From Desulfobacterales bacterium (GTDB lineage Bacteria > Desulfobacterota > DSM-4660 > Desulfatiglandales > JALVZP01), in contig JAMOPX010000176.1 of NCBI GenBank assembly GCA_027064285.1, forward strand, positions 1 through 8,833: a stretch of DNA of 8,833 bases. The letters run 5' to 3'. Positions within the stretch are counted from its first letter, which is position 1, and the number at the start of each line of letters is the position of its first letter. The position numbers were made by a program, and so were the translations under genes. The notes below the pieces were generated by a model. The model worked only from the letters and a program-made list of their open reading frames with translations, had not been told where the DNA came from and did no database searches. Shown piece after piece: positions 1-6,516 of this stretch.

Positions 1-22
1 TCCCACCCCCTTTCTTATTTAT
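1..22 (-). promoter_or_regulatory. Purine-rich Shine-Dalgarno-like run after asnS
   Basis: Reading the minus strand past the asnS stop gives AAGAAAGGGGGTGGGA up to the window edge. So strong a purine run this close to a stop codon suggests a ribosome site for another gene of the same operon whose start lies just outside the window. The gene itself is not visible. Confidence 0.4.
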
Positions 23-1468
23 TTAGATATCAGAACCATATACCCTCCTGTTTAAAAAACCAAGACTGTTCGGAGTTCTTGGAAACGGGATTACATCCCT
101 TATATTGGAAATTCCCGTAATAAACTGTATAAACCTATCAAAGCCAAGTCCAAAACCCGCATGTGGAGCTGAGCCAAATTTTCTGAGCTCCAAATACCAC
201 CAGTAATCTTGGGGATCAACTCCCTGCTCCTTCATCCTCATAAGCAAGGTATCATAGTCGTCTTCTCTCTGGCTTCCCCCAACGATTTCTCCAACACGAG
301 GAACAAGGATGTCCATTGCCATAACAGTCTCACCTTCTGGATTCAGCTTCATATAAAAAGGCTTTATCCCTTTTGGATAGTCAGTAATAATAGTAGGTTT
401 ATCAAAAACTTCTTCACATATGTATCTTTCATGTTCTGTTTTCAGGTCACATCCCCATTCCACAGGATATTGAAACTGTCTTTTTGCCTTGGAAAGCATC
501 TCAATCGCCTCTGTATAAGTTATTCTTGCAAAGTCTTGTTCAATTCCTTTCTGGATCTGCTTTAAATTAGCAGGCTCAATAAACTTATTAAAAAACTCTA
601 TATCTTCTCTGCAATTTTCAAGAGCAAACAAGAATAAATACTTTATTAGCTCTTCTGCCACTCTTATAGCCCTTTCAAGCCCTGAAAATGCCATTTCTGG
701 CTCTACCATCCAGAACTCAGCCAAATGTCTTGGTGTATTAGAATTATCTGCCCTGAAAGCAGGACCAAATGTGTAAACATCACCTAAGGCAAGGGCATAT
801 GCCTCTGCCTCCAACTGACCACTTACAGTAAGATATGCCTTTTGCCCAAAAAAATCCTCAGAAAAATCTATTTCTCCATCTTCCTTTTTAGGAATTTCAG
901 AAAGGTCAAATGTAGTCACCTTAAATACCTCTCCGGCTCCCTCACAGTCATTTCCTGTTATTATCGGGGTATGTACATATATAAATCCGTTCTCTTGAAA
1001 AAACTTGTGTATAGCATAGCTTATAGCATTTCTCACCCTTGCAACAGCTCCGAATGTATTGGTCCTTACCCTAAGATGAGGTATTGTTCTCAAAAATTCA
1101 AATGAGTGCCTCTTTTTTTGTAAGGGATACTCTGCTGGATCTGCCCATCCAATAACACTTATCTCTTCGGCCTGAAGCTCTATATCCTGCTTCTTTCCAG
1201 GAGAGGCTACTATCGTTCCCTTTACCATAACAGAAGAACCCACATTCAACCTAAGGACTTCACTTTCATAGTTTGAAAGACTCTTATCAGCGATCACTTG
1301 AAGACTCCTTAAACAAGAACCATCATTTATCTCTAAAAAAGAAAACCCTCCTTTTGAGTCCCTTCTTGTTTTTACCCAACCGTAAATAGATACTTTTCTC
1401 CCAATTTCTTTATTCCTTAGTATATCTACAATCCTTTCTCTTTTTATGTCAGTTATCATTTTAACCAT
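23..1468 (-). CDS. asnS: Asparagine--tRNA ligase (AsnRS)
   Basis: Cytoplasmic class IIb aminoacyl-tRNA synthetase that charges tRNA-Asn with asparagine using ATP. With the start chosen here the protein has 481 residues (E. coli AsnS has 466). The N-terminal OB-fold anticodon-binding domain covers about residues 20-110 and contains the family hallmark VKTRRDSKGGFSFLEINDGS. The class II catalytic core follows: motif 2 lies around FRADNSNTPRHLAEFWMVEPE (about 238-258) and motif 3 around AGFGLGFDRF (about 437-446), followed by IRDVIPFPRTP. These points distinguish AsnRS from AspRS. Three in-frame starts are possible: TTG at 1480, ATG at 1468 and ATG at 1459. I prefer 1468 because GAGA sits six bases upstream; 1459, just after the serC stop, is nearly as good. 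It is the last gene of the cooC-serC-asnS operon in this window. Identity is very secure; the exact start is not. Confidence 0.97.
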   Translation of the reverse strand: MVKMITDIKRERIVDILRNKEIGRKVSIYGWVKTRRDSKGGFSFLEINDGSCLRSLQVIADKSLSNYESEVLRLNVGSSVMVKGTIVASPGKKQDIELQAEEISVIGWADPAEYPLQKKRHSFEFLRTIPHLRVRTNTFGAVARVRNAISYAIHKFFQENGFIYVHTPIITGNDCEGAGEVFKVTTFDLSEIPKKEDGEIDFSEDFFGQKAYLTVSGQLEAEAYALALGDVYTFGPAFRADNSNTPRHLAEFWMVEPEMAFSGLERAIRVAEELIKYLFLFALENCREDIEFFNKFIEPANLKQIQKGIEQDFARITYTEAIEMLSKAKRQFQYPVEWGCDLKTEHERYICEEVFDKPTIITDYPKGIKPFYMKLNPEGETVMAMDILVPRVGEIVGGSQREDDYDTLLMRMKEQGVDPQDYWWYLELRKFGSAPHAGFGLGFDRFIQFITGISNIRDVIPFPRTPNSLGFLNRRVYGSDI

Positions 1469-2549
1469 ATTTTTTCTCAAAATGCCTCATAAATTCTGCC
1501 AGTGCTTTTACAGAATCCAATGTAACTGCATTATAAAGAGACGCTCTACATCCACCAACAGATCTGTGTCCTTTAAGTCCTCCAAGACCTTCTTTAAGTG
1601 CTTCTTTAACAAAGAGCTCCTCCAGCTCTTCTGAAGGCAACCTAAAGGTAATATTCATCATAGATCTGCTATCTTTTCTTGCAGTTCCCTTATAAAAATC
1701 AGAAGAATCTATTATATCATATATGAGTTTTGCTTTTTCTCTGTTTATCTCTTCCATCTTCTTAAGACCACCTATTTCCTCTTCAAGCCACTTTAATACA
1801 AGATTTATCACATATATAGCAAAGCATGGAGGAGTATTTGCCAGAGAATTATTCTCTACATAGGTTGTATATTTGAGCATAGTGGGAAGATCCTGAGGAA
1901 CCCTTTCCAACATATCTTCCCTTATAATAACCATTGCAACACCCGCAGGTCCTATGTTCTTTTGAGCGCCCGCGTATATAAGTCCAAAGGGAGAAGGATC
2001 AAAAACCCTACTCATAAAATCAGAAGACATATCACTTACAAGAGGAACCCCTCCTCCATCAGGAAAGGTTGTCCATTGAGTACCCTTTATTGTATTGTTG
2101 GAAGTAAAATGCAGATATGCTCCTTTTCCATCCTCATGCACATCCTGAGGGATATATGAGAAGTTTTCATCTTCAGAAGAGGCTATAACACGCACTTCTT
2201 TCTTCTGTATCCTTGCCTCCTTAATAGCTTTTGTTGACCATGTACCTGTATTTATATAATCCACCGATTTGCCATCTACAGAAAGATTCATCGGCACCAT
2301 TGCAAATTGAAGACTTGCCCCTCCCTGAACAAATATCACATGAAACTGATTGCCAAGATTAAGAAGTCTTTTTGTCCTTTCTATTGCTTCATTTATTATC
2401 TCGTCAAAGGTTTTAGAGCGATGACTTGTTTCAAGTATGGACATACCCGTGCCTTTATAATTCAAAATTTCATCCCTTATTTGTTCCAACACAGGCAAAG
2501 GCAATGCAGCAGGCCCTGGATTAAAGTTATGAATCCTCTTATACTTCAT
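1461..2549 (-). CDS. serC: Phosphoserine aminotransferase
   Basis: PLP-dependent class V aminotransferase that converts 3-phosphohydroxypyruvate and glutamate to phosphoserine in serine synthesis; many family members also act in pyridoxine synthesis. The 362 residues match the usual family length. The protein opens with the classic HNFNPGPAALP. The phosphate-binding GGASLQF is at 76-82, the pyridine-nitrogen aspartate lies in SDMSSDFMSR (Asp173), and the Schiff-base lysine is Lys197 in AGAQKNIGPAG. The C-terminal GHRSVGGCRASLYNA is also typical of SerC. Nothing appears missing. The ATG overlaps the cooC stop as ATGA, and a good Shine-Dalgarno (AGGAG) lies about seven bases upstream. Its stop overlaps the preferred asnS start, so the three genes are probably co-transcribed and translationally coupled. 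Confidence 0.97.
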   Translation of the reverse strand: MKYKRIHNFNPGPAALPLPVLEQIRDEILNYKGTGMSILETSHRSKTFDEIINEAIERTKRLLNLGNQFHVIFVQGGASLQFAMVPMNLSVDGKSVDYINTGTWSTKAIKEARIQKKEVRVIASSEDENFSYIPQDVHEDGKGAYLHFTSNNTIKGTQWTTFPDGGGVPLVSDMSSDFMSRVFDPSPFGLIYAGAQKNIGPAGVAMVIIREDMLERVPQDLPTMLKYTTYVENNSLANTPPCFAIYVINLVLKWLEEEIGGLKKMEEINREKAKLIYDIIDSSDFYKGTARKDSRSMMNITFRLPSEELEELFVKEALKEGLGGLKGHRSVGGCRASLYNAVTLDSVKALAEFMRHFEKKYG

Positions 2550-3307
2550 AATATCTTCTCCTGAATAATATTTTTTATAGTCTCTAACGTTTCTTTGTCT
2601 TTCTCAAAAACTGCGACACCTTTTAAATCTGCCTCTATTATCTCTTCTTTAAATGGCATAAAACACAAAAATTCAAAATCGTTTAAAGCTTCTCTTATAA
2701 ATCTTTCATCTTCCTGGTTTCTGATCTTATTTCCTACTAAGGCTATATTTTTTATGCCCAAATCAGATGCAAGCCTTTTTATCTGAAATGCTGTTTCAAT
2801 GCTTCTTCTTCCTGGCTCAACCACAACAATAAGTTTGTTCACAAACATTGCTGTGCCTCTTCCTAAATGCTCAAGCCCTGCCTCCATATCCATAACCACT
2901 GCTTCATCCCTTGAAATGACAATGTGTCTAACAAGCTGTTTTAAAAGAGCACTTTCAGGACATATGCATCCACTTCCCCCTTTTTTAACACCACCCATGA
3001 CCATAAGCCTTATATTATCTATCTTAATAGCCAATCTATCAGGAAGATCATCTACCTTAGGATTCAAACTGAAAAAACCACCTATCGTACCAGGCTTAGA
3101 TCCTGTTCTCTCTTCTATAAGATCCTTCATATCAGCAATCGGTACAATAGTGCTGCTTTCCTTTATACCCAATGCCTGCGCCAAATTCGCATCAGGATCT
3201 GCATCAATAGCCAGCACCCTTTTGCCAGCATCAGCAAGGGCTTTTATGAGAAACGCAGCAAAGGTAGTTTTCCCAACCCCTCCTTTTCCACTTACAGCAA
3301 ATTTCAT
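2546..3307 (-). CDS. cooC: CooC-type CO dehydrogenase nickel-insertion ATPase
   Basis: Cytoplasmic MinD/ParA-type P-loop ATPase. CooC proteins bind nickel at a CxC motif in the dimer and use ATP to help mature the Ni-Fe-S C-cluster of anaerobic CO dehydrogenase. The 253 residues include a deviant Walker A GKGGVGKTT (7-15, with signature Lys8 and Lys13), the switch region IDADPDANL (34-42), the nickel-binding CICPE (Cys114, Cys116), a Walker B-like VVMDMEAGLEHLGRG (137-151), and VVVEPGRRS, typical of this subfamily. I start at ATG 3307 rather than GTG 3319 because GAGG lies six bases before it and the family normally begins right at the P-loop strand. It heads an operon with serC and asnS; no CODH subunit lies in the window, so its client must be encoded elsewhere. 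A related NifH/MinD-like function is possible, but the CxC points to CooC. Confidence 0.9.
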   Translation of the reverse strand: MKFAVSGKGGVGKTTFAAFLIKALADAGKRVLAIDADPDANLAQALGIKESSTIVPIADMKDLIEERTGSKPGTIGGFFSLNPKVDDLPDRLAIKIDNIRLMVMGGVKKGGSGCICPESALLKQLVRHIVISRDEAVVMDMEAGLEHLGRGTAMFVNKLIVVVEPGRRSIETAFQIKRLASDLGIKNIALVGNKIRNQEDERFIREALNDFEFLCFMPFKEEIIEADLKGVAVFEKDKETLETIKNIIQEKIL

Positions 3308-3337
3308 GTTCAACCTCACATTTTGAAATATTTATGT

Positions 3338-3600
3338 TTACTCGATCAGAGGATTTTTTTCAAGTAAAAAGGATGCCTCATCTGTCACAACTAACCCCTT
3401 TATTGAGTGAAAACAGCTTCACAGCAGGAATTTTGGGCCTTAAACCTATATCTGATATTTGTAGATGATAATCAGCTAATTTTTTAATCTTTGCTTATTC
3501 TGAATTTTTTATTGGTTAAGGTTTCATCTTTCCTGTCCAGTTCTTGCTTTAGCAGTATTTCATAGGATTTTTTAATTACAGATGAGAAAAGGATGCTCAT
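3338..3600 (-). pseudogene. Possible frameshifted remnant of a small gene upstream of cooC
   Basis: Reading the minus strand, an ATG at 3600 opens 38 codons (beginning MSILFSSVIKKSYEILLK) that stop at 3484. A different frame, open from about 3490, reads LADYHLQISDIGLRPKIP and continues to AVKLFSLNKG near 3397. A third frame then reads VVTDEASFLLEKNPLIE and stops at 3338, 30 bases before the cooC start. Read end to end with two single-base slips, these give a plausible polypeptide of about 87 residues. I do not recognise the product, and no clear ribosome site precedes the ATG. Open stretches this short occur by chance in AT-rich DNA, so this is only a suggestion of a decayed gene. Confidence 0.25.
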
Positions 3601-3684
3601 CAGCAATTCTCGGTTAAGAAACAAATCACTTTTATTGCTTTTATGGTTTTATAATACCAAATATAAACTTACCGAGAATTGCTG
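3601..3684. repeat. Perfect 14-bp inverted repeat flanking 56 bases
   Basis: CAGCAATTCTCGGT at 3601-3614 is the exact reverse complement of ACCGAGAATTGCTG at 3671-3684. In RNA the stem could extend outward by a G-U and an A-U pair. The 56-base spacer is very AT-rich and has no clear coding content. The right arm ends seven bases before the -35 element of the riboswitch promoter. It could be a short non-autonomous mobile-element relic, paired operator half-sites, or a stem in an untranslated leader. I see no target-site duplication: the flanks are CTCAT and GTAAA. Confidence 0.75.
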
Positions 3685-3690
3685 GTAAAC

Positions 3691-3717
3691 TTGACATAAA
3701 GCAGAGAAGATTATATT
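3691..3717 (+). promoter_or_regulatory. Predicted sigma-70-type promoter of the B12 operon
   Basis: A perfect -35 hexamer TTGACA (3691-3696) is followed after 15 bases by TATATT (3712-3717), five of six matches to the -10 consensus. The spacer is somewhat shorter than the ideal 17. Transcription would start near 3724, just before the first base of the aptamer P1 stem at 3728, which is where a riboswitch transcript is expected to begin. That positional agreement is the main support. Confidence 0.65.
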
Positions 3718-3727
3718 GATATTAACA

Positions 3728-3889
3728 GCTCAGGTGCCGTAAGGCTTAAAAGGGAATCCGGTGAAAATCCGGAACCGGCCCGCGGCTGTGACCGGGGACG
3801 AAAGTCACATATAGGCCACTGGGAGCAGGGATGCTCCTGGGAAGGCGTGGCGAGTAGGATGATCCGGGAGTCAGAAGACCTGCCTGAGC
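3728..3889 (+). promoter_or_regulatory. Cobalamin riboswitch aptamer
   Basis: The class-I cobalamin aptamer is recognisable throughout. P1 is a perfect 7-bp stem, GCTCAGG (3728-3734) with CCTGAGC (3883-3889). Then come AGGTGCC, the conserved AAAAGGGAA block, GGTGAAAATCCGG, and CCCGCGGCTGTGACCGGGG. A peripheral hairpin around GGGAGC / GCTCCT precedes GGCGTGGCGAGTAGGAT, and the closing B12 box is AGTCAGAAGACCTGCC (3869-3884). The box differs from the common form by an A in place of a G (CAGAAG rather than CAGGAG). Ligand binding, probably of adenosylcobalamin or a related cobamide, should repress the downstream genes. A small alternative hairpin CTGCC-TGAGCA-GGCAG (3880-3895) could compete with P1 and the B12 box; that is an inference. 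Confidence 0.96.
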
Positions 3890-3900
3890 AGGCAGAGACA

Positions 3901-3965
3901 TTAGCTTTGGCGGATGCCCAAAGCTAAGCGCAAGTCCTATGGGATAAAACGGGAGTCCCTGGACT
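3901..3965 (+). promoter_or_regulatory. Riboswitch expression platform: linker hairpin and antiterminator
   Basis: Two hairpins lie between the aptamer and the terminator. The first is a perfect 10-bp stem TTAGCTTTGG / CCAAAGCTAA (3901-3910 with 3918-3927) without a following U-run, so it is not a terminator. The second pairs AGTCC (3933-3937) with GGACT (3961-3965) and GGGAT (3941-3945) with GTCCC (3955-3959). It uses bases of the terminator's 5' arm, so the two structures are mutually exclusive and it can serve as an antiterminator when no ligand is bound. Pairing is read from sequence; the switching role is inferred. Confidence 0.6.
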
Positions 3966-3993
3966 GCTGTGTGCGGTTCAGGGATTCTTTTTT
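3953..3993 (+). terminator. Intrinsic terminator of the cobalamin riboswitch
   Basis: GAGTCCCTGGAC (3953-3964) pairs with GTTCAGGGATTC (3976-3987) over 12 positions including two G-U pairs. The stem can grow by about three more pairs toward a small loop, and a run of six T follows directly (3988-3993). It ends 12 bases before the first gene, as expected for a transcription-attenuating OFF switch. Confidence 0.88.
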
Positions 3994-4005
3994 GGAATAA
4001 AAGCG

Positions 4006-4767
4006 ATGTTTGGGCTAAGTTTTCCTTTAAAAACCTATTTTCTGGCAACATTTATATATGCTTTGGCCTTTTTCATAAGCTTTTTTAAAGAGAAACTTTC
4101 ATACTTTTTGCTTTTCTTTGGCTTCTTAGTCAACTTGGTTTCTGAGATTTCAGGCAGATCAATTATATGGCCTTATTGTAACATGTTTTCAGAGCCATAC
4201 TTTCTTCCTCTATTTTTCTCTGCTGCCTTCTTAAGTATCCCTTCTTTGAGGAAAGAGATAAAAATCTCAACCTTTCTTGTATTTATATCCTCTTTGATCC
4301 CTGTATTTTTTTCAGAAGGCTATTATCCACCTTTTACCCTTATGTCAAAAAGCATATTTGCCCATCTCTTTCACTTATCCCTTTTTATTGGACATGGATT
4401 CATGTTTGTTTCTGCTTATTTTGCTCTGCTCTGCTTTTTTAAAAACAAAGACTATAAGGCATCTGTTTACAGATATTCTGCAATTGGATTTTTTATCCTT
4501 TGCATAACAGGCGCATTTGGAATGATATGGAGCTATGTTGGAAGATGCGATGTAATATCATGGAATCACTATTATTTTCACTCTATCGGAACTTGGTTTT
4601 ACTATATCTCTCTTTTTCATCTCTATTCTCAGGAAAGATTGGATAAAAAAGCCCTTTTTTTGTTTGTGGGAGGAAGCATTCTGATATTTGTGCTTGATTA
4701 TATTCCTCAAATAGGAGGGATTCATAAACCTATCCTCAATGAGAGGCTTTATGAGGTATTTCAGTAA
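4006..4767 (+). CDS. Divergent CcsA/ResC-like membrane protein
   Basis: Polytopic inner-membrane protein of 253 residues with about seven or eight hydrophobic segments, related to the CcsA/CcmC haem-handling family. NMFSEPYF (59-66) matches the family's NLYES block, and the histidine-bearing helix around 120-130 (His120, His123, His130) is retained. The stretch from GMIW (172-175) to FHLY (204-207) lines up position by position with the family region holding the WWD motif: Trp175, Ser185-Trp186, Thr196-Trp197 and His205 are kept. However, the WGxxWxWDxKE core is replaced by RCDVISWNHYY, so two tryptophans and the aspartate are lost. Known CcsA proteins present haem for cytochrome c assembly. 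Being first in a B12-riboswitch operon with a corrinoid importer, this one may act on corrinoids instead (inference). Only a weak GGA precedes the ATG, 12 bases after the terminator. Confidence 0.8.
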   Translation: MFGLSFPLKTYFLATFIYALAFFISFFKEKLSYFLLFFGFLVNLVSEISGRSIIWPYCNMFSEPYFLPLFFSAAFLSIPSLRKEIKISTFLVFISSLIPVFFSEGYYPPFTLMSKSIFAHLFHLSLFIGHGFMFVSAYFALLCFFKNKDYKASVYRYSAIGFFILCITGAFGMIWSYVGRCDVISWNHYYFHSIGTWFYYISLFHLYSQERLDKKALFLFVGGSILIFVLDYIPQIGGIHKPILNERLYEVFQ

Positions 4768-5479
4768 GATCTGGCAATTATTAGGAGATACAAAGTTTGC
4801 TGTTTTTATCTTTTATCTTACAAGCGCTATAGCGATTATTGGCTCACTTCTTATGAAGCAGAATCCTTATATATTTTTCCCTTTAAAATACACAAACATA
4901 CAGGAATGGATGCTTAGCTATGGCATAAGAAACTTATCTTATATATGGTGGCTTCCTATTCTTTTTGTATTGCTCTTTATTGTAGCTGTTTCAGTCTTTG
5001 TCTGCTCTATGAATCTCTTTAAGGAGAAGTTTCTCTTTCTTGCACATATAGGCTTTTTGCTAACCCTTGTTGGCTTATTTATAAGCCACACCTTAAGTTT
5101 TATCTCAACTGGAAATATCTTAACCAAAGGCGCGCAGATAAAGATCCCATATTCTGGGATTTTGCTTAGGTTAGAAGATATAAAAATAAGCTATTTTTCA
5201 AAAAAAACTATACTTCTTGGAAAAGCAAAAGATGCATCTGATTGCTCTGCTGTGCTTTTGATAGAGGATCAAAAAAAGATATGTAAAAAGAAAGTGTCTT
5301 TGAATAATCCCTGTTTTTATAAAGGATTTACTCTCTTTATAGAGGATTTTTATCCAAAACAAAAATTTAGCGCTCCTTGCTGGATAAATCTGACTATTAG
5401 GAAAGATTATGGATTGCCGCTAATCTTTACAGGCTCTTTGCTATTTTTAGCAGGACTTTTGGGGGTTTTACTGAGATGA
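4751..5479 (+). CDS. Short ResB-like membrane protein
   Basis: Resembles ResB/Ccs1, the partner of CcsA in system II cytochrome c biogenesis, but at 242 residues it is about half the length of B. subtilis ResB. The layout is kept: a first helix after LLGDTKFAVFIFYL (about 17-36), helices at about 67-88 and 95-113, an extracytoplasmic domain of about 105 residues, and a final helix (about 223-241). The end of the soluble part, CFYKGFTLFIEDFYPKQ, matches the KG(Y/F) strand typical of ResB. His99 and His113 flank helix 3 and could be ligands. I chose ATG 4751, preceded by GAGAGG, over ATG 4739, which has no ribosome site; the coding sequence overlaps the previous gene by 17 bases. Pairing with the CcsA-like gene supports one complex. 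No CxxCH cytochrome is encoded nearby, so the cargo is uncertain. Confidence 0.75.
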   Translation: MRYFSKIWQLLGDTKFAVFIFYLTSAIAIIGSLLMKQNPYIFFPLKYTNIQEWMLSYGIRNLSYIWWLPILFVLLFIVAVSVFVCSMNLFKEKFLFLAHIGFLLTLVGLFISHTLSFISTGNILTKGAQIKIPYSGILLRLEDIKISYFSKKTILLGKAKDASDCSAVLLIEDQKKICKKKVSLNNPCFYKGFTLFIEDFYPKQKFSAPCWINLTIRKDYGLPLIFTGSLLFLAGLLGVLLR

Positions 5480-6516
5480 GATATAAGATAGTGATCCTTT
5501 TTTTGATTGTTTTATTAAGCTGTGGACATCAACAGTCTTCAGGGCCATTTTCTATAAGATATGGAAAAGGATACAAAGAGATTACTGATGGAATTGGAAG
5601 AAGGTTTGTTTTGGTCTCTAAAAACACAAAAAACATCAGTTATGAGAAAAGCAGAGTCATAAAGATACCAATAAAAAAGGCTGTGGTTTATTCAGGATAT
5701 ACTGCTGCTCTTATAAAAGAGCTTGGTCATGTAAACTCCATAGTGGGTGTAGTAGTTGAAAAGAAAAACTGGCATATCCCTGAGATAAGAAAAGGATTAG
5801 AGACCGGAAAAATTGTTTACTTAGGAGAATTCAGTGCCATAGATTATGAAAAGTTAAGCGCTTTAAAGCCAGATGTTGTATTTACCTGGGATGAAGGTCT
5901 TATTCCAAAGCTTGAAGAAATAGGTATTCCTTGTGTCATCACATCTACAAAGATTGCTCCTAACTTAAGTGAACATATCAGATTAATCCTGTTTTTGTCT
6001 GCATTTTATAATGAAGAAGAAAAGGCGAAAAGATTTATTAAAGAGCAGTTTAGAAGGATAGAAGAGATCTCCCATAAACTAAAAAGTGTAAGTCATAAGC
6101 CAAAGGTTATATGGGGAGATATATATCCTAAGAAAGTCCTTGTAGAGCCAGAAAATTCATGGGCAGCAGAAGCAGTGAGAAAAGCAGGAGGAAAATATCT
6201 GTTCAATGATGTTCAGGGTGCAAGCTGTATGCAGATTACTGTTGAAAAATTCTTTTCAAGGGCAAAGGATGCAGACATTCTCATTACATATCGCGGACCT
6301 GAAGAAGGCATCACTTCAAAAAAGGCATTTAAAGAAGCAAGTGAGCTTTTAAAAACCATAGAGATAAAACCTATGAATGAAGGCAAAATATACTTTACAG
6401 GATGGAGGCTTTGGGAGACAGCAGATACAGCAGGAATAATCTATGAGCTTGCATCTATATTTCATCCAAAGCTTTTTCCTTTAAAAAAACACAACTATTT
6501 CTTTGAGATAAAATGA
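5476..6516 (+). CDS. btuF: BtuF-type corrinoid ABC transporter substrate-binding lipoprotein
   Basis: Extracytoplasmic binding protein of 346 residues that should deliver its ligand to the permease encoded next. A lipoprotein signal is present: positive MRYK, a hydrophobic stretch 5-14, and a lipobox LLSC with Cys16, so it is membrane-tethered. A prefix rich in short strands (FSIRYGKGYKEITDGIGRRF, about 25-44) comes before the two-lobe periplasmic binding protein type 2 fold that starts near AVVYSGYTAALIKELG (69-84). Other points typical of the fold are VYLGEFSAIDYEKLSALKPDVVF (114-136), the helical linker around 180-205, and the second lobe with VIWGDIYPKKVLVEP and SWAAEAVRKAGG. Its ATG overlaps the previous stop as ATGA. 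The sequence alone could equally describe a haem or siderophore binder; the riboswitch is what assigns corrinoid. Confidence 0.85.
   Translation: MRYKIVILFLIVLLSCGHQQSSGPFSIRYGKGYKEITDGIGRRFVLVSKNTKNISYEKSRVIKIPIKKAVVYSGYTAALIKELGHVNSIVGVVVEKKNWHIPEIRKGLETGKIVYLGEFSAIDYEKLSALKPDVVFTWDEGLIPKLEEIGIPCVITSTKIAPNLSEHIRLILFLSAFYNEEEKAKRFIKEQFRRIEEISHKLKSVSHKPKVIWGDIYPKKVLVEPENSWAAEAVRKAGGKYLFNDVQGASCMQITVEKFFSRAKDADILITYRGPEEGITSKKAFKEASELLKTIEIKPMNEGKIYFTGWRLWETADTAGIIYELASIFHPKLFPLKKHNYFFEIK

Larger units (their letters stand above)
3308..3690. other. Intergenic stretch between the divergent operons
   Basis: About 380 AT-rich bases with no intact gene on either strand. It contains a possible broken coding remnant on the minus strand (3338-3600), two near-identical copies of a 15-17 base motif (3366-3382 and 3587-3601) and a perfect 14-bp inverted repeat (3601-3614 with 3671-3684). 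The promoter of the minus-strand cooC operon should lie here, but I could not identify a convincing pair of hexamers. No tRNA, CRISPR repeat or riboswitch aptamer is visible before 3691. Confidence 0.6.

Noticed and set aside
2799..3326. Plus-strand open frame of 175 codons opposite cooC
   Set aside because: It is antisense to a clearly conserved ATPase, has no family resemblance, and its length follows from codon bias on the real strand.
3335..3363. Minus-strand promoter candidate TTGAAA, 17 bases, TAAACA upstream of cooC
   Set aside because: Position and spacing are suitable, but the -10 matches the consensus at only three of six bases, so I do not call it.
3593..3688. 31-codon plus-strand frame spanning the inverted repeat
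   Set aside because: The GG before the ATG is too close to act as a ribosome site, it crosses both repeat arms, and its leucine-rich product looks like chance in AT-rich DNA.
3901..3927. 10-bp hairpin after the aptamer as a terminator
   Set aside because: The stem is strong but is followed by GCGCAAGTCC with no U-run; the real terminator is the next one.
3746..4051. Minus-strand open frame of 101 codons over the riboswitch
   Set aside because: It lies wholly opposite the cobalamin aptamer, its terminator and the start of the CcsA-like gene. Its proline-rich translation reflects the GC-rich structured RNA, not a protein.
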